Source: RUG100 sp034927505
GTDB lineage: Bacteria > Bacillota > Clostridia > Peptostreptococcales > Anaerovoracaceae
Assembly (NCBI GenBank): GCA_034927505.1
Contig: JAYFPY010000012.1
Coordinates: forward strand, 1 to 33,570
Direction of reading: 5' to 3'
Length of the DNA: 33,570 nucleotides
This document shows, piece after piece, positions 30,246 to 33,570 of the stretch. The notes under the pieces are model-generated. The model was not told where the DNA came from, made no database searches, and saw nothing but the letters and a program-made list of their open reading frames with translations. Numbering within the stretch: position 1 is the first letter of the stretch; each line of letters starts with the position of its first letter. A program made the translations under genes and the position numbers.

Positions 30246-31433
30246 TCACTGCTGCTCCAGGTCTACATCTATCTTTACGATCTCACTGTCCGTGCCGACT
30301 CTCATACCGGGTCCGAAGACACCTATGCCGGAGGAAACGATAGAAGTCATATTTCCGATCTTCAACTCGCCGGCAGGGTTTTCCCACATCAGCTTGCTGG
30401 TAATATTCATAGGAAAGAGCTGCCCGTTGTGGGTGTGCCCCGACAGCGCCAGATCGCAGCCGGCGGAAGAGAGCTGATGGATCTCAGACGGGGAATGATC
30501 CATTACGATTATCGGTTTGCTCTTGTCCAGCCCGGAAAGCAGTCTGTCGGCGCTCATGCGCGTTTTAGAGCCGCGCCCCGGCTTCTCGTCATCCCTTCTT
30601 CCCGCAAGATAGAATTGGTTGTCTATGAGGACGCTCTCGTCCATGAGAAGCTTTATGTTGGATTTTTTCAAAAATGAATCCATTCGGGGATCGCTGACCG
30701 GATGTTTGTCGCTGCTGAATGTGAAACCGCACAGCAGAGGTTCGGAAACATCATGATTCCCGTAGGAAGCATACACGCCGTATTTGCTATTTATATTCCT
30801 GAATATGGCGGACATTTTATCAGGATCGGCAAGGGCGTCGTAGTCGTTGTTGAATATATCTCCGGCTATGCACACTATATCTGGATCCATGGAGTTGATC
30901 ATATCTACATCCTTAGAAAGTTCCTTGACGCCGGTGTTGTATCCCATGTGGAGATCAGATATGAGGACAATGGTAAAATCACTGCCCGGTTTATCGATAG
31001 AAGCATCATAGTGAGTTTCTTTGACATCATGATAGTGAACGGCCCCGAATATGCTGACTGCCGCTATGACAACAGCCATGAAACCGCCCACCCTTGCAAA
31101 GACTTTTTTCTCCGCAAATTTCGCGGGAGGGATCCTGCGGGTCATTTTCAATACGAACTTGATCAGAAGGGCCGCAGCCACTGCCAGAATGGTGTACAGC
31201 AGGACTCCCAGCCAGAAATCGCTGACTCTCTGCAGAAAGTGCTGGACATGTGAATTGGGTAGCAAAAACCCGAGAAGGGGCGACACTGCAAAGAATACCG
31301 ATAATGCTATAAGGGGTATCTTGAAAACCTTCCTGTGACAAAATCCGTGACAGGACGCCGTCCAGGCCAGGCTGCGCCGTATCAGCCAGAATACGATCAA
31401 AACATATGGTATTGCCAAAAAAAACACTAGCAT
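30246..31433 (-). CDS. Membrane-anchored metallophosphoesterase (YkuE/YaeI-like)
   Basis: This 395-residue protein has four membrane segments at about 2-18, 38-58, 74-95 and 114-133, then a calcineurin-type phosphoesterase domain. Metal motifs are D160-L-H162, GD192, GN226-H227-D, H313 in DHSP and GHTHNGQ with H333 and H335. Relatives hydrolyse phosphodiester lipids or nucleotides, but the substrate here is not defined. The domain likely faces outside. AAAGGTGG precedes ATG 31433 on the minus strand. It is divergent from the U32 gene, with shared promoter sequence at 31457-31471. Confidence 0.87.
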   Translation of the reverse strand: MLVFFLAIPYVLIVFWLIRRSLAWTASCHGFCHRKVFKIPLIALSVFFAVSPLLGFLLPNSHVQHFLQRVSDFWLGVLLYTILAVAAALLIKFVLKMTRRIPPAKFAEKKVFARVGGFMAVVIAAVSIFGAVHYHDVKETHYDASIDKPGSDFTIVLISDLHMGYNTGVKELSKDVDMINSMDPDIVCIAGDIFNNDYDALADPDKMSAIFRNINSKYGVYASYGNHDVSEPLLCGFTFSSDKHPVSDPRMDSFLKKSNIKLLMDESVLIDNQFYLAGRRDDEKPGRGSKTRMSADRLLSGLDKSKPIIVMDHSPSEIHQLSSAGCDLALSGHTHNGQLFPMNITSKLMWENPAGELKIGNMTSIVSSGIGVFGPGMRVGTDSEIVKIDVDLEQQ

Positions 31434-31456
31434 TTATTGTCCACCTTTCATAATAA

Positions 31457-31471
31457 TAGTATTATATACTA
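31457..31471. promoter_or_regulatory. Overlapping divergent -10 elements in a perfect inverted repeat
   Basis: TAGTAT and ATACTA form a perfect 6-bp inverted repeat with a 3-base centre. It contains TATACT (31465-31470) for the plus-strand U32 gene and TATAAT (31461-31466) for the minus-strand phosphoesterase gene. No strong -35 is seen on either side. Confidence 0.4.
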
Positions 31472-31498
31472 AATCAAACGAAAATTGAAAGGAATATG

Positions 31499-33430
31499 AT
31501 GAAAAGAAAAAGATGCGAACTCCTGGCGCCTGCCGGAGGACCGGAACAGCTGAAGGCGGCAGTCGAAAACGGGGCAGATGCAGTATACCTGGGCGGACAT
31601 ATGTTCAATGCCAGGATCAACGCTGGCAATTTCAGCAGAGAACAGCTGAAAGAGGCTGTTGATTATGCTCATCTTCGCGGAGCAAAGATTTATGTAACAC
31701 TGAACACTCTGATCAAAGATGAAGAAATCGGAGATGCGCTGATTTATGCTGCGGAATTGTACGCTATGGGCACAGACGGACTCATTATACAGGATCTGGG
31801 CATTGGAAGACTGATAAGAGAGTACATGCCGGATCTTCCACTGCATCTTTCCACTCAGGGGACAATATACAATGTGGAAGGTGTGAGAGCGGCGAAAAAG
31901 CTGGGGTTTGAAAGGGTCGTACCTGCCAGAGAGCTTACTCTTGAAGAAATAAAGGGGATCACAAAGGAAAAAATATGCGATATAGAAGTCTTCGTACACG
32001 GGGCCCTGTGCATCTGCTATTCGGGACAGTGTCAGCTTTCCCGGGCTATCGGCGGCCGCAGCGGAAACAGAGGAGAATGCGCCCAGCCGTGCAGGCTGGC
32101 TTACACAGATGACCGGGGATGCAAAGGCTACTGGCTTTCCCCAAAGGATCTGTGCCTGCTGGAACGTTTGCCGGAGCTGGTGGATGCAGGGGTGGCTTCT
32201 CTAAAAATAGAGGGGCGGATGAAATCGCCCCAGTACGTGGCAACTGTGACCCGTATCTACAGAAAATATTTGGACATGTGCGACGAAGGGGAGTACCGGA
32301 TCGACGACCGGGACAGGCGTGAACTGGAGCAGGTGTTCAACCGAGGCGGATTCACAGAAGGATATATAAATGGCGATCCGGGGGACGAACTGATGTCCGG
32401 CGAACTGTCAAAACACTTGGGTACATACCTGGGAACGGTCATCGCACCGGCCGGCAGAGAACTGATAGATATACATCCCGAAAAGCCATTGTCAATAGGC
32501 GATGGGGTCGAGATACACAGCCGCGTGCCGGCAGGCAACGTCGTGACTTATCTGGAGGAAAGGAAAAACGGGGCCGTAAGGATCGGCGACATCAAAGGCG
32601 ACGTGAGGCCCGGAGATCCGGTATATAAAATAACCGATGCAAAACTGATGAAACAGGCGGAGATGACTTACAGCGGCAAGGGAAAAAGAAAAACGGATGT
32701 GGACATGACATTCATCGTAAAGGAAGGAAATGTACCTGTGCTCTTTGTATCATCGGGAGGGATCACCGCTCAAGAGGAAGGAAAAGCTGTACCGGAAGCC
32801 GCTTTGAACAGAGCACTGGACAATGAGGCTGCTGCAAGACAGCTGAAAAAGACCGGAAACACGCCGTTTCACGCAGCAGGCATCAAAACGGTCATAGATG
32901 AAGGACTGGCCATGTCCGCGTCAGAAATCAACCGGATCCGCAGGAGAGCACTCAAAAAACTGGAAGAGAAAATGACTGAAGGAAGAAAGGCACCGGAGAT
33001 CCCCCATATCTCAGCAAAAGGAGAAAAGCTGCAGATAACGGAGAAAGCTCCGCAGGGTGCTTTGCATCTGCCTCCGGTGACCAAGGGCAATGCCGACAGA
33101 TATATAAAAGAAAATTTTGACAGACTGCCGAAAGATATCATTGTGGAAAATCCGGGCTGGATAGTCGAACTGGCAGCTGCCGGTAGAAATGTATACGCCG
33201 GAGCCGGGCTCAATGTGTACAACAGGTATGCAAAGGAAGCCGTTGAAAGCCTGGGAGCTGTGTGCACGGCCCCATCGCCGGAAGCGGAAAAGGAACCGGA
33301 GATCCTGATGATAACAGAACATCATATAAAAACAGGAAAACTCAAGGATAGAAAAGGGCAGATGTATGATGTCAGAGAAGGAAAATTCGGCGATAAATGG
33401 CTGATAAGCAAGGCAAAAACAGGCAAATGA
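31499..33430 (+). CDS. U32 family protein, RlhA-like (peptidase U32 plus DUF3656)
   Basis: This 643-residue protein begins CELLAPAGGPEQLKAAVENGADAVYLGG and carries the full U32 signature EVFVHGALCICYSGQCQLS (163-181), with Cys171, 173, 178, 194 and 198, several of which probably hold an Fe-S cluster as in related U32 proteins. The C-terminal half matches the DUF3656 region found in E. coli RlhA, which hydroxylates a 23S rRNA cytidine. An RNA-modifying role is more likely than proteolysis. ATGs at 31496 and 31499 are adjacent; AAAGG ends at 31492, which favours 31499. Confidence 0.88.
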   Translation: MKRKRCELLAPAGGPEQLKAAVENGADAVYLGGHMFNARINAGNFSREQLKEAVDYAHLRGAKIYVTLNTLIKDEEIGDALIYAAELYAMGTDGLIIQDLGIGRLIREYMPDLPLHLSTQGTIYNVEGVRAAKKLGFERVVPARELTLEEIKGITKEKICDIEVFVHGALCICYSGQCQLSRAIGGRSGNRGECAQPCRLAYTDDRGCKGYWLSPKDLCLLERLPELVDAGVASLKIEGRMKSPQYVATVTRIYRKYLDMCDEGEYRIDDRDRRELEQVFNRGGFTEGYINGDPGDELMSGELSKHLGTYLGTVIAPAGRELIDIHPEKPLSIGDGVEIHSRVPAGNVVTYLEERKNGAVRIGDIKGDVRPGDPVYKITDAKLMKQAEMTYSGKGKRKTDVDMTFIVKEGNVPVLFVSSGGITAQEEGKAVPEAALNRALDNEAAARQLKKTGNTPFHAAGIKTVIDEGLAMSASEINRIRRRALKKLEEKMTEGRKAPEIPHISAKGEKLQITEKAPQGALHLPPVTKGNADRYIKENFDRLPKDIIVENPGWIVELAAAGRNVYAGAGLNVYNRYAKEAVESLGAVCTAPSPEAEKEPEILMITEHHIKTGKLKDRKGQMYDVREGKFGDKWLISKAKTGK

Positions 33431-33471
33431 AAACAAAAACGAAAAAAAAGGAAGAAAAAGTGAAAAACGTG

Positions 33472-33500
33472 TTGACAAGAGGTCGGTAAGTTGGTAAGAT
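33472..33500 (+). promoter_or_regulatory. Strong promoter, probably of an rRNA operon beyond the window
   Basis: A perfect TTGACA (33472-33477) is followed by 17 bases and TAAGAT (33495-33500). An A-rich UP-like tract lies upstream at 33431-33470. The sequence downstream, rich in AAAA and GAAAG, resembles rRNA leaders. The last bases, AAAAAAGTTGTT, look like the start of a second promoter of the same form (compare GTGTTGACA), cut off by the window edge. No 16S sequence is visible. Confidence 0.6.
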
Positions 33501-33570
33501 AAGCAAGCTGTCGCAAAAGAGAACGAAAGTGAAAGCGAAAAAAAGTTTTGAAAAAACGAAAAAAGTTGTT

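Overview
The window is a chromosomal segment of a Gram-positive anaerobe, most likely of class Clostridia (Bacillota). The evidence is strong AGGAGG ribosome binding sites, the full S10-spc-alpha ribosomal protein order, zinc-type S14 and S4, zinc-type adenylate kinase, and a surface-protein cluster with cohesin-like, dockerin and Listeria/Bacteroides (InlB-B) repeat modules. The species cannot be named from sequence alone.

Region 1 (1-10210) is a surface-protein island. Five complete genes (169-8406) and the tail of a sixth (1-68) encode exported proteins. Each complete protein has a signal peptide and an N-terminal cohesin-like domain with a recurrent QAN[VIA]G motif. The C-terminal modules differ: a type I dockerin with intact calcium loops, Fn3-like plus Big-like basic tails, InlB-B repeats, or a Ser/Gly/Asn linker with a membrane anchor. 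The last of the five stops in the middle of an InlB-B repeat. A LytTR response regulator (8410-9117), a two-pass membrane protein carrying part of an InlB-B repeat (9120-10031) and a 60-residue membrane peptide (10028-10210) follow. VirR/LytTR-box-like direct repeats lie between the first two surface genes. I read this as a self-contained, LytTR-regulated surface assembly without enzymes; the assembly role is inference.

Region 2 (10214-14298) holds a small orphan gene on the minus strand, a YdbC/PC4-like single-strand DNA-binding protein, and a three-gene set: a TGS-nucleoside kinase fusion, a PfkB kinase resembling pseudouridine kinase, and a LUD-domain protein.

Region 3 (14299-30212) is the ribosomal superoperon. 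A strong promoter (14453-14481) and a leader of about 260 nt with mutually exclusive pairings precede rpsJ. The order is then rplC-rplD-rplW-rplB-rpsS-rplV-rpsC-rplP-rpmC-rpsQ-rplN-rplX-rplE-rpsN-rpsH-rplF-rplR-rpsE-rpmD-rplO-secY-adk-map-infA-rpmJ-rpsM-rpsK-rpsD-rpoA-rplQ, closed by a strong hairpin terminator. S3 has an unusual tail of about 100 residues and S19 a short Thr/Pro tail.

Region 4 (30213-33570) has a membrane-anchored metallophosphoesterase on the minus strand, a divergent U32 family protein of the RlhA type, and at the right edge an A-rich upstream element with a TTGACA-N17-TAAGAT promoter. This resembles the start of an rRNA operon lying just outside the window.
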